Shown: piece by piece, positions 21,303 through 31,751 of the stretch
Numbering within the stretch: the first letter of the stretch is position 1
Layout of the letters: each line of letters begins with the position of its first letter
Assembly (NCBI RefSeq): GCF_000218685.1
Contig: NW_006763307.1
Span: 408,507-472,506 of the forward strand
DNA: 64,000 nt
Direction: 5' to 3'
Origin: Serpula lacrymans var. lacrymans S7.9
Lineage: Eukaryota > Basidiomycota > Agaricomycetes > Boletales > Serpulaceae
Made by a program: the position numbers and the translations under genes
The notes under the pieces: generated by a model
What the model saw: the letters and a program-made list of their open reading frames with translations, nothing else
Databases searched by the model: none
Told to the model about the DNA's origin: nothing

Positions 21303-21788
21303 ATGAAAGTCTTTGACAGATTTTTTGCGTCTTACAAGCGCAAGGAGGACCTCATTGTCATAGCCGGTGCTCTTCGTTTACCGATTGATGGGACAGTCAA
21401 AGCCCTCATTGAAAGGATCAAGTCTCACCTTCAAGGACATAAGGAGTTAGCAAATAACCCCCGGTTTGCTGGCCTTTTTGGCCGTCGTGTTCAGGCCCCT
21501 GAGGGTTCTAGTCACTCTGGACAATCATCCCAATCACCCTTATATTCTAGTGTCAACTCATCTACTGCGTTTTCCCCCCAGTCTGTCCAGACTCCATCTT
21601 TTTTGGCCACACAATCACAATTTCCTGGCCCCACATTTTACAATGGTTTCTCTGGCCCAGGCTGTAGTACTCCTGGGCCCTCATATAACTTCAATATCTC
21701 TGAGCATGTTTTACCTCCCCCAACCGATGAAAATGGTGTGACAATTACATATTATAATGAGTTGGGTCAACCGTACTATGTTTTGTAG
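21303..21788 (+). CDS. SAP-like small protein inside the pogo-type element
   Basis: This open frame follows the transposase stop by about 20 bases and ends 188 bp before the right inverted repeat. Residues 12-50 (KRKEDLIVIAGALRLPIDGT, then KALIERIKSHL) resemble a SAP DNA-binding fold. The rest is rich in serine, proline and glycine, ending ITYYNELGQPYYVL. It may be a separate accessory protein or a final exon of the transposase gene. Its start at ATG 21303 is the first in frame. Function is inferred only from the SAP-like match and its place in the element. Confidence 0.5.
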   Translation: MKVFDRFFASYKRKEDLIVIAGALRLPIDGTVKALIERIKSHLQGHKELANNPRFAGLFGRRVQAPEGSSHSGQSSQSPLYSSVNSSTAFSPQSVQTPSFLATQSQFPGPTFYNGFSGPGCSTPGPSYNFNISEHVLPPPTDENGVTITYYNELGQPYYVL

Positions 21789-21975
21789 TTAAACATACTC
21801 TGAATCTGGTGAAAACTGTTGTTTTGATTTTGAGTCAAGCATGAAAGCAATGCCTACTATTCTACTATTATTTCTTAGCAGTGGGACTTCGTCATTTTTT
21901 GAGGCTTTCCTCTGCCGAATTGGTGCTTCAATCCGGCATATGTGACCTTAGCGTTACTTTTTGTTACCTTTGTGA

Positions 21976-22018
21976 TGTCCGAATTGTACCTCAAATACGA
22001 ACTGACTGGGAACGACAG
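21976..22018 (-). repeat. Right terminal inverted repeat of the pogo-type element
   Basis: This is the exact inverted partner of 18658-18700, followed by TA at 22019-22020. Confidence 0.95.
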
Positions 22019-22054
22019 TATGGCAGAAATAGAGTGAGAAAACCTAGTCTCAAA

Positions 22055-22112
22055 CCAGACATTTTGGGAAGGCGCAGGATAAGCCGTGCTGAGAGGTTCC
22101 CAAAACGTCTGG
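22055..22112. repeat. Imperfect hairpin
   Basis: CCAGACATTTTGGGAA (22055-22070) pairs with TTCCCAAAACGTCTGG (22097-22112) with one mismatch and a 26-base loop. It lies just outside the pogo-type element. Possible remnant of a small inverted-repeat element. Confidence 0.5.
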
Positions 22113-22170
22113 AGACTTTCATCTTAGGACGAGTGCATCGAGTCACCTGAGTCACACCGCTTATGTAACA

Positions 22171-22366
22171 TGACAAATTATGACATTTGTTTATAGTATG
22201 AGAAAATATGCATTGGCCAGGGCTTGAACCTGGGACTCCAGCTTTCATGGTCTGGTGCTTTACCAACTAAGCTACCAAGGCGTACTTGGAAAGCATACTG
22301 ATTGGTTGCATGCCCAGAAGGTCCAGAATCACTGTACACAGGTGCGGATCCCATTGTGTTGTGATA
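22171..22366 (-). mobile_element. tRNA-bearing mini-element, copy C
   Basis: This is a 196-bp copy with the exact duplication TAACA (22166-22170 and 22367-22371). The tRNA-like segment is on the minus strand (22281 to 22210) with an intact A box (TAGCTTAGTTGG), B box (GGTTCAAGCCC) and a TTTT run 3 bases after the acceptor stem. It is the best preserved copy. The acceptor stem has 6 of 7 pairs and the D and T stems are perfect. The anticodon loop is enlarged and lacks U33. Confidence 0.88.
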
Positions 22367-22371
22367 TAACA

Positions 22372-22946
22372 TATTAGTAAGAATGCTGTAGATGATACTC
22401 ATTACTACTTAGAAAGCTTTACCTCTGCTGCAGCACTTCAGCAATAACTTCAGGACTCAGCAGTGTCTTGGCTGGGCTATTGCTGTTTTTGCCACACGGG
22501 CCCTTTTGTCATCCGACCCGTTCCACTCATCCGGCACCACTTCCGACAATGACAAAGCGATTCTATTCATCGTCAAGCACAGTGAGCTCAACATTAAGGT
22601 CAATATTAGGTATTTTCCCCTTGTTTTTTTCAAAGCGGTGGTTAAATTATACATTGTATACTAATCTACATGACAAATTCAGCCCTGTTATCTTGGGGCT
22701 GTTATGTTTGCTGTATACTGATGGATAAGGTTTATTCTTAAGGTTTTGGAGCTCGGCACAGTGCGGCAAAGCATCACATATGCAGTTATTCGGCAAAATG
22801 TGTACAGGCCAGTTTCAACATTATGGTGTGCTGATACATTTTCTCACGGTTTACTGATAGCCTTGTCATTGTATTCCACAGCTTCCACAGCATCATCCGT
22901 ACCTTCCTACTGACCTTCAGCTTCTCCATTGTTGCCTCAAACCATC
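22372..22946. other. Upstream region of the KDZ pseudogene
   Basis: I see no clear gene. It probably contains the promoter or left end of the KDZ element, but I could not find a terminal repeat. Confidence 0.3.
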
Positions 22947-23220
22947 ATGTCTACCAGGAAGACCAGGAAGAGCCTCAAATCAACATCATCCTGTGTCAGG
23001 ATGACACTATTCCAAGGTGGTATGGCCAGTACTTCAGTAGCTTAACTGGGCAAGATCAGGCAGGAGCGCATTGAAGCTGAAAATAAAAGGTTTCAAAGTA
23101 AGTAGCTACTTGTTTTCACACTATGCCCTAATTTTGTTGTAGACAATGTCCTTGGTATTGGATTTTAGCCATGTGACCTCACATAGCCACCTGACCACAG
23201 GGAGTGCATAAAAGCAAAGT

Positions 23221-23293
23221 GGACCAGCCGGGGATTGAACCCAGGACCTCTGCCTATGTATGGTGGTGCTCTAACCAACTGAGCTACCAGCCC
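23221..23293 (-). tRNA. tRNA-like gene or tRNA pseudogene
   Basis: The minus strand folds as a tRNA. The 7-bp acceptor stem (GGGCTGG with CTGGTCC, using G-T pairs) is followed by a D arm GCTC/GAGC with A box TAGCTCAGTTGG, a T arm CTGGG/CCCGG and B box GGTTCAATCCC. A TTTT run lies 6 bases past the discriminator. The anticodon stem has two mismatches, and the loop ATACATA would give anticodon ACA (a Cys codon reader), which is unusual. It sits in what should be an intron of the KDZ gene. More likely a tRNA-derived repeat than a working tRNA gene. Confidence 0.5.
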
Positions 23294-24860
23294 TTGTACT
23301 AATGTCAACTCATGACATATGTTGTCTAACAAGGCTTACAGGCTTTGACCTTGACTATTCCAACACTTGGAGCAAGAGAACAACTTGGTGAAGCATACCT
23401 TAAAACAGGGATCAATCCCCAAGACACGACAATGCTCTTTGATGATGCAGAATCCATCTCTCATGGAGGTGAAGAAGACAACAGTGACTCTGATGAAACC
23501 CAAATATTTGGGACATTCTTTTGAACTTTTGACCGTGACCCGTAAGTTAATCAATCTGATCAAGCTTATTAATTGTGGCTACATAGTACAATACAGGGAG
23601 AATAGCCGTGTTCGTCGACGGCATGACCAGAGAGGATTTTCTCAGTGTCACATTCAGCAAAATGTAGCTTGGCAATCACAGGTTCCCGCCCTTGTGGTTG
23701 CCTACCTTCAGTGGAAGCATGGCACCAACCACAGTGTATCCAATAATAGTCCTCATCATACTTTTCAAGTGGGGGCAGTATGTTTCACAGGTAAGAGAGG
23801 TGATATCTATGTCACATCTGTACTCATATTATAATAGAGTATGTTCCTTGTCGCTCGGTATTTCAGATAGCTGATGAACCTGCAAATGTTGCCCTTGTTG
23901 TGAGGGGCTACTGGGGTGCTCTCCTCTTGAGCCTACAGTTGCTATTGGGTTTGATTGTTTAGAGCTTTACCATCAAATCCGGCGTTATCAATCATCTTTC
24001 AGTGTACAAGCCATGGCAAAAGTGCTTTGCTCACTGCATAACATGATAAATCATTTCAGTCATAGTCATAGTCATGTAGAGCCTGACATCATTCTATTAG
24101 GTAACATATGTGCCAGTCTTTCGGGAACAGCTGTCAGTAGCTTTTGATATATATCTAAATATCAAGCGAAAAATCTGTGCTTCAATCGACAACATCATTC
24201 ACAGGGATGCTCACAGCTGTCCATCATGTTCATTTGAGATATGTTCTACCTAAATGAGTGGTTCATTGTCAATGCTAATTTCATATTTTGTGTAGCAACC
24301 AAATGAACCTGTCCTGATGCTGAAACGTATCCACACAATTGATGGGAATATGTCCGCTCGGCGGATAGATGGATCCAGCCATACCAACTCTCGTCATTTT
24401 TACAGTTGTCTTTTCATACTGCCTGCCAAAGTTGATACATTCAAAGATGATGTCTCCCAACAGCCAAGGCTGAAAACACAAGCAAGGTCAGAGGATGATA
24501 GCTGTGCCGGAAACTGGCTGGCTGCCAACTCGGTTAAAGAAGACAAGATTCAAGTATTTGATCAAACTGGTATATTCTTGATGGCATGTCAACATGGATT
24601 TGTTGAAAGTGTAGCTGAGGTGAAGCACAGCGGAGAATTGTGAGTAGATCCCCATAGAGTGGTATAATTTGTTGTGCTAAAAATCTCTCTGTTAGGTCAA
24701 AGTATGCACTTGTGACTATAAATAGGCTTTTGGATGTTTGCGGAGATGGCCAAGGTGTTGGCCACAATATTGGATGTACATCAAGAAAGACCGTGGCATC
24801 AAGTTCTATCGGTGAAAAGGCAAAAAGGCTTGGTCTTACAATCACAGTCAATACATTTCA

Positions 24861-25262
24861 TATTACAATTGACATACCAGCACCTACTTATGCTTCACTT
24901 TTGTACTTCTACTTTTATTTTCCAAGTCACATGACCAGTCATGTGACCATTTACTTTACATTACATTTTCGGACTTTTCATAGTCACATAATCAGTCATG
25001 TGACACATTAGCTGACCAGTGTCTAGACTCATCATGTGACCAGTCACATGCTAGATATCGGACTCTGAACTTTATTTACAACTGTACAGTACCTCATGTA
25101 TTTTAGTATATATACAGGAGCAATACATGGGGAAGGACTCAGCGAGTCCTCCTGTTGTCTAGCATAACTAACTCACTGCAGCCAAAGGGGTAACCACTCC
25201 CCACCATCTTCTTTATAGTGTGTTCCTGTGTGCACCAGAGTAAATAACTCTTGGTTGTTACA
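24861..25262 (+). mobile_element. Solo LTR1 inside the KDZ transposase
   Basis: The duplication TTTCA is exact (24856-24860 and 25263-25267). The first bases read TATTAC instead of TGTTAC. Removing the LTR and one duplicate restores the KDZ frame through a Phe-His-Gly-Tyr motif. Confidence 0.92.
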
Positions 25263-26942
25263 TTTCATGGCTATGCACATAACCAACAATGTCAGCTCCT
25301 CAATCATCCACTTTATCTGAAAGGTTTTGGTTTGGAAGATATGGAGACATGTGAAAAAGTCTTTGCATCATCAAATACACTGGCTCCAATAATCCAACAT
25401 GCCTTGTACTTCCACTGGGCACAATCCTTGGACCTTCACTTTGATCAGTGGAATGTTGATAAATATCTTGAGCTAAGTATGTTATTGCTTTTTCTCTCTG
25501 AAGTTTTATTGATCTACAAAGGCTGCTTCCTTGTGAAATAACTACAGGCAGGCAATCTCTATTATCCATGATTACAGCCCGGTGGTAGAAAAATTCCAAA
25601 CCTTGCATAATATTAGCGATGCGGACTTTGTACGGTGGAACTTGGAAGAACTTGCCTTCCTTGGGAATCTGTCAACAGAATTTGAGTATGACATGATGAC
25701 AGTAACTTATGTTGATGAGCTTGACAAGCTACAACAGCTTGAGTACAAAATCTTTTTTATTTGTTGTCTCAATGATCTGACATTGATACTTTTAGGGCCA
25801 AAACCAACAAAATCACCTCATCCAGTTTTTTGACTTACATGCCTTCGCATTTTGGCTCAGATTCTGGTTTGTCCCAGCCTGCACAGCTCGGTTCTCCAGC
25901 AGCCAAAGATAAAGCAAAGTCCTTATATTGATGTCTTACTCGGCAGAAGAAACATGTCAAAGAATTGGAGCACCAGGCTAAAATAACAACCCATTGGGAT
26001 GATTCACATAGTAAATATATTAAAGCAAAGGAGTTTATTGGGCACCAACATTTTATTTCGGTGGTTGAAGAGTTAGAGGGACTGGTTATACAGCGTCTTT
26101 TGGAGTTGTCAAAAGCTAATTTATCTGGAACTGGTGTGTTTTATGTTTAAGTAACTGATACACTCCTAATTGGCTGCTCATAGGGTATAAAATGTGGAAA
26201 CAATCTCTAGGGCCCTGGAAAAGCGTTCAGGAGCTATTTGAACTGCACTTCAAAAATATAATCGGATGGCACCAAAGCAAAATCCTCCATGGCCTGTCCT
26301 GGAGTATTTAGAAATAGTTAGCTATGCTACACTCAGTGAGTTCATGCTATTGAAATATTTGAGGCACGATATTCTTGCCAAGCCTTGGACAGTCTCAGCA
26401 AACCGGCAAGTAGCCATAAAGTTCTTCAAGATTCAACGTGCAAAGGAAGAAGTTCTACAACTCAATGTTGAGGTACAAAGGCTACACATGTGGATAGATA
26501 ACAAGGACAGGACATTATTTGAGTCCTACAATGCGACAAAAGTCAACAGCCCTCTCCTTGCTGCCGAGCTTTACTTGTTATACGCCGAACAACATAGGAT
26601 CAACAATGTCCATTGTAACTGCCTATGTTGCATTTACAAGCTTGAAGGATATACCGGACAAATTTATAGCATGCTGGGTGATAAGTCAGTGGGGAGCAAT
26701 CATAATGAGAATGATGATGGGGACTTACTATTGAAGATGAGTTAAACGACCAGGCTGTCAGACTGGAAGACTACATTCAGGGCATATCATAATGTATTAA
26801 AGTAGTGTTGGAATATATGTTGATTCGAGTTTGCTTGACACATTATATAGGACAATAGAGCTCACCCAGAGCATTAGAACATCAGACTTGCAGTACGTTG
26901 AACATGAGGCAAACCCGAGTCATTATAACAACACACTGTTGT

Positions 26943-27364
26943 TGTGACAACACCAACAAGACACAGTCTTGGGGCACTGGAGCACAATGAAAACAACACT
27001 CAAAAGAAGAGGAGGAGGTGGGAGTGGTTACCCATTTGGTAGGACCAAGTTAGTTGTTGGTAGACAACAGGAGGACTCACACAGTCCCTCCCCATGTATT
27101 GCTCCTGTATATATACTAAAATACATGAGGTACTGTACAGTTGTAAATAAAGTTTAAAGTCCAATGTCTAGCATGTGACCGGTCACATGATGAGCCTAGA
27201 CACCGGTCAGGTGATGTGTTACATGACTGGTCATGTGACTATGAAAAGTCCGAAAATGTAAAGTAAAGTAAATGGTCACATGACTGGTCATGTGACTTGC
27301 AAAAAGTAAAAGTAAAAGTACAAAAAGTGTAGCATAAGTAGGTGCTGGTATGTCAATTGTAACA
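26943..27364 (-). mobile_element. Solo LTR1, reverse orientation, between KDZ gene and companion
   Basis: The duplication GTTGT is exact (26938-26942 and 27365-27369). The first ~100 bp are divergent from other LTR1 copies. The rest, including the CATGTGAC palindromes and the GACATACC-type end, match. Confidence 0.9.
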
Positions 27365-27369
27365 GTTGT

Positions 27370-29490
27370 AGCACAATTTGTGTCAGTTCTCATTTACGAC
27401 AGTCAACCTCACTCCTGTGAACAAGTCTATTTTGCTAGTACTCAGCTTATGCCATGTAATAATCTCCCAACCCCAGTTGATTGCCTCTCATGGCTTGATT
27501 TGGCTGTGCAAGATTGTCCAGAGCCAACAGTACATTAATATAATCATTATTATACTAGGTTGTTTGTGAATCTCACTTTTATCAAACAGCATGACTCGTT
27601 TTCTGTCTTACTCCAGGCTAACTTTGATTTTGACGGATCTCATGGGATACAGTGTACTTTGCCATCAGTCACAACTTTTGCTGCAACTTTGCATCCTGTT
27701 ATTGATAATGCAACTCACCTTGGTATGGTTCATACCCTGCAAGATTTCAAAACTACTTGTTACCATCATTGCGGCAGCACTGGTTTGCCTATTTGTTCAA
27801 TTCAGTTGATCTGCAGCATAACTTAAACAGTGAGTGCCGTCTTATCCAGGGCCTTTCTTTCAACTTGCTAATACATATTTGAACAGGTAATTCTGAATCT
27901 CTGCCTAGCAATCTGCTGGCTACCTTAGACCTGGCAAAACCCAACCCTGGTGTTGCTACCTCAGATGTCATAGTCAGTGGAGTGGTCACCGCTACTCCCA
28001 CTAGCCCCTTGTTAATAAGACTAAGTGAAACTCAGCCGCTGCCCGAGAGGCTATAGAAACAACTGTATTATTTACCTAAGTGAAACTACAATAGATGTTA
28101 GTTTAAGGTGATCTCTAATAAATGTAATGTAACATACCTCAGCCGCTGCACGAGAGGCTATAGAAACGACTGAGGTATTCCTATACTAAACCCCCTACTA
28201 CTTATAGTCGGAGGTGCTACTCGCTACAGTATAATGACTCCTAGGAGAACAATGGTGACTCCATGGAGTGGTGGCTATGCTCCATGGAGAACAATGGCTG
28301 CTTTGGCAGAGACCGGGTTTATCCGGTTTTGTCACTTGTCAGCTGAGATCACCTTACATTGCTCTACAACCACAACTGAGTTGGACTTTGCCAAGAATGG
28401 TTAATGGGAACCAGATGGATCTACTACTACATCAAGCACAGATATGTGTAAGTCACCCGTTCCATTGTTCCACTCAGTGACTCAGTGTTTCATGACTAAT
28501 TTTTGTTGTAGAAACCGTACTTGTATTACTACATGCTCCATATTATGTATCTAGGTACATAGAATATTCTGACATGCCAAGCAGCCAGATTTTTGGCACA
28601 TAAATCCTAGCTCTATACTTAAGGCTGACTTGTCTAGAAAAACTTGCAGTGTTATAGAAATGACTCTCACACAGCCAAAGTGTATCCGGCCAAAACTGAC
28701 TGTGGCCCAGAAAACCAAACGGAGGCAGCAGTTTGAATCACTCACCCATGATATCTGTGCTGCTCAAGAAAACCACAAACAGAATGTGGCCAACATCTCA
28801 AAGAAATATGGCTGGTGAGTTCAATGTCTGTATGTGATCACTTGACGGACTCTAACTAATCTTATGATCTAACAGCTCTCTCAAATGGGCAAAGAACCAA
28901 CTCTTTTTTTTCGAACTGTTTGCAACGAAAAAAATGCTGGGTTAACATCTGGAATGCATTTCTGATGGATAAACTACAACAAGCCAATGAAGGTGGGTAC
29001 ACTACACCATCCTTTTCTTGTACAAACTAGTATCTTCTCTTTCTTCTTTATATGTAGGCTGTTCTATTGGGGAGCAGATTTGCCTCCTAGACTTTATAAG
29101 GATCCGCAAGGATGACCTATTGAAGGTCTATCAGCAACTTTTATTAGCTGACCGGCAGCAGCTTGAGCTCAAGGCAGTCAAAGCTCGCCAAAAAAAATTG
29201 ACCATTATTAGGGCCAACCCAAAAGCTCTATTACATAATGTTAATGCTACATTCATTGCAATGGATCAAGAGGTAAAGTGGACAAAATCACTTTGTCTAT
29301 GTGAATTTACTAACATTACATGGAAGTGGACAGCACTTTGTACTCAAACAGGGATGGAGGGCTTCTATGTTGCTGTTTGGGGGGGTGTAGAAGATTATGT
29401 AGAGCCGAAGGTTTTTTTTTCTGAAAAAGCAGAACAATTTAGCACAGATATTCTTGGTCATGAACCCTGAAATTTAGCCCTGAAGCTTGA
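27370..29490 (+). pseudogene. Unknown basidiomycete repeat-family gene downstream of KDZ
   Basis: Plus-strand exon-like segments follow the KDZ gene. One is a serine/threonine-rich stretch (27890-28012 resuming after 28340); another is a helical segment with KLTVAQKTKRRQQFESLTHD and NVANISKKYGW, then an intron. After that, VNIWNAFLMDKLQQANE leads to a C-terminal module with TGMEGFYVAVWGGVED and EPKVFFSEKAEQF. I know similar modules from repeated hypothetical proteins of Agaricomycetes; no function is assigned. A copia solo LTR (28013-28334) interrupts it, and the reading frame appears to run into the gypsy LTR at 29493. It is degenerate with several stops. It may be an accessory gene of the KDZ element. 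Confidence 0.45.
28013..28334 (-). mobile_element. Solo LTR of the copia family
   Basis: The reverse complement starts TGACAAAACCGG and ends CTTATTA. The 5-bp duplication CTTGT is exact (28008-28012 and 28335-28339). It carries the CTCCATGGAG/CTCCTAGGAG palindromes. It confirms that this family uses TG..TA ends. Confidence 0.92.
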
Positions 29491-29492
29491 AG

Positions 29493-29912
29493 TGTAACAA
29501 CTAAGAGTTAGTTACTCTGGCGCAAAACTAGAACAAGCAAAGAGTAGAGAGATAAAACAGGGATCACCCTTTAGGTGTCAACAAGTTAGTTGTGAGGATA
29601 CAACAGGAGGACTCGCTGAGGAGTCTCCTTGATTTATTGGGGTTTATATACTGTTACAGGTTTGTTTGTACGTATGTACTTTACAGTTGCTGGAGGCAGT
29701 GGCTGATAATGTCATAGGGCCTAGCCCGTATGACCAGCTCTACTGCATGAGAGAGTTGTATCTAAAATAAGAAGAAACGTAGTGCAGCGCGAGAAAGTGG
29801 AGTTTGAACAAAGGGAAAGTGCTACATGGCACAGAGTGTGAAAACTACAGTAAAAGGTTACAGTGGAGAATGAAAATTAAAGAAAAAGTCCAAAAATTGT
29901 GTTATTGTAACA
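29493..29912 (-). mobile_element. LTR2, 3' LTR of gypsy element 2
   Basis: Plus-strand TGTAACAACT to TTATTGTAACA, next to a C-rich tract (polypurine tract on the minus strand) and the end of the integrase gene. The layout is the same as at 1666-2064. Confidence 0.88.
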
Positions 29913-31553
29913 CTACCCCCCCTCTAAGGCCCGACTTCCAGGCGAGACCAAATACCGGAGGTAGTAGTCAAAATTTTGGGCATAGGTTGAAAAAGGAAAT
30001 ATAAAAGTTTAGAATCCATGCCTCTAAGCTTCCTAGGAGCTGAGGGATTCTTAGAATAAAATTTGCAAACAGTATTGCGGGAATTGTCCAGATGGGCTTC
30101 TGGTTCCCATGTTCTATCCTCGTCTCCATAGCCCTTCCACAGGACTAGGAATTCTAATTTTCCACGCTTCAAGTGTGCGTCCACCACTTGTTCAACTTTG
30201 AACTCTTCTTCACCTTCCTGGGTGACTACAACCAGTCCGGGCCGGTCTACGCGCTGTCCCGGCAGCAGTCCTTTGAAAGGTTTCACACGGCTAATATTGA
30301 CCGTGGGTACTACCTTCATTCATTTTGGGAGTTCCAGCTCCACTGCATTGGGTTTGACTTCCTTAATCCGGTAAGGGCCAATCCACTTTTCGGTCAGTTT
30401 TCTAGACTGCCAATCTTTTAACTTTAAGTGGTTGGTATCTAACCAGACCAGGTTGCTGACCTTGTAGTCAGGGGCCTTAGAGCGTCTACGCTCTGCCCTG
30501 TTTTTCATCTGCTCTGCAGTTTTGAGTAGCGTCTTGCGCGTTTTGTCTAAGACGGACTTCATGTCCTTGGCCATGTTCCCAGCAGCCTTGTTCTTGCTCT
30601 TTCCAGGTTCTACACCCATTCTGGGGAGGTATGATCTCATCACCTCGGATGGTGCCTTTCCTGTAGCCAACAACTGCTTAATATTGTATGAGAACTGGGC
30701 TATCTTTAGCCACTTGGCCCAATCTGTCTGTCTGTCATTAATAAATATCCGGAGATATTGTTTCAACTCCTGGTTGAGTCTCTCCGTTTGTCCATCAGTC
30801 TGCGGATGGAACGCTGTTGATAACTTAGGTTTGATGCCCAGCATCCGGCATAACTCTTTCGTAAATTTGCTAGTGAATTGAGGTCCCCTATCGGAAATAA
30901 CTGTTTCTGGCAATCCATGGATAGACCATACAAAATCTTTAAATAAATCTGCCATGCCAGCAGCGGTAATGGTTTTATTGGTGGGAATAAATACTACTTC
31001 TTTGGAGAAGCGATCTACTACCACCATTACTGAATTGTACCTGTTTGCCTCAGGTAGATCTGTCGTGAAGTCAACCAATATATCCTGCCAGGGACCTGCT
31101 GGTATTGGATTTGGCATAAGTTTACCGGCCGGTGGTTGATGAGAGTTCTTTGCCATGGCACATCTTAGACAGGATTTTACATACTCCTGTACGTCTTTGA
31201 CCATGCCAGGTCACATGTAGTTTCTGGAGATCAACTCCATGGTTCATTGCCGCCCAGGGTGCCCAGCCACTGGAGTGTTGTGATGTCTATCTATTGCCTT
31301 AATCCTTGCGGACTCAGGCACAAAGATTTTGTCTTTAAAACAGAAGAGCCCATCTTCCCATAAATAGTTCTCATTGCTGTCAAGGCGCGCCTTCTCTTCT
31401 GAGGAGATGTCTTTCTTAAAGATTTCCAGAAGATCAGAATCCTGCCTGATTCTAACATTGGCAACCCTTGATTGGTCTATCAAGGTGACACCTTTGTTGT
31501 CATCTTCTATGCCGTTGGCATGATCCTCTCTTCTGGACAAAGCATCTGCTTTC

Positions 31554-31751
31554 TGACAAATTATGACATTTGTTTATAGTATGAGAAAATATGCATTGGC
31601 CAGGGCTTGAACCTGGGACTCCAGCTTTCATGGTCTGGTGCTTTACCAACTAAGCTACCAAGGTGTACTTGGAAAGCATACTGATTGGTTGCATGCCCAG
31701 AAGGTCCAGAATCACTGTACACGGGTGCGGATCCCATTGTGTTGTGATACT
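31554..31751 (-). mobile_element. tRNA-bearing mini-element, copy D, inside gypsy 2
   Basis: The 198-bp copy has the exact duplication CTTTC (31549-31553 and 31752-31756). Its tRNA-like segment is on the minus strand (31664 to 31593). Removing it with one duplicate restores the RNase H/integrase junction TLMGKADALSRRED. Confidence 0.9.

Larger units (their letters stand above)
18658..22018 (+). mobile_element. Pogo-type (Tc1/mariner superfamily) DNA transposon with perfect inverted ends
   Basis: Terminal inverted repeats of 43 bp at 18658-18700 and 21976-22018 are identical base for base. They start CTGTCGTTCCCAGTCAG and are flanked by TA (18656-18657 and 22019-22020). The 3361-bp element carries a transposase gene and a second open frame on the plus strand. 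Perfect ends suggest a fairly recent insertion, although the transposase shows two lesions. Confidence 0.93.
22947..26790 (+). pseudogene. KDZ (Kyakuja-Dileera-Zisupton) transposase, broken
   Basis: Exons in order match fungal KDZ transposases. They are an N-terminal basic stretch (MSTRKTRKSLKSTSS), an acidic linker, and the segment NVAWQSQVPALVVAYLQW. Then come NVALVVRGYWGALL, the zinc motif CPSC, the core IHTIDGNMSARRIDGSS, and CAGNWLAANSVKEDKIQVFD with TGIFLMACQHGF. GHNIGCTS and GYAHNQQCQLLNHP with GLEDMETCEKVF follow. The C-terminal helical region includes RAKEEVLQLNVEVQRLH and ends near 26790. Introns are short and have consensus sites. Lesions include TAA at 23039-23041, further in-frame stops, and an LTR1 inserted within the core at 24861-25262. 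KDZ proteins are DDE-type transposases of large fungal DNA transposons. Terminal repeats were not found. Confidence 0.85.

Noticed and set aside
22210..22281. Functional tRNA gene in the mini-element
   Set aside because: The anticodon loop has 8 bases and lacks U33, the stem is weakened, and the unit is repeated with target duplications. It is better seen as a tRNA-derived part of a mobile element.
24900..25020. CRISPR-like repeats of CATGTGAC units
   Set aside because: The spacing is irregular, the units are palindromic 8-10-mers inside an LTR, and the genome is eukaryotic.
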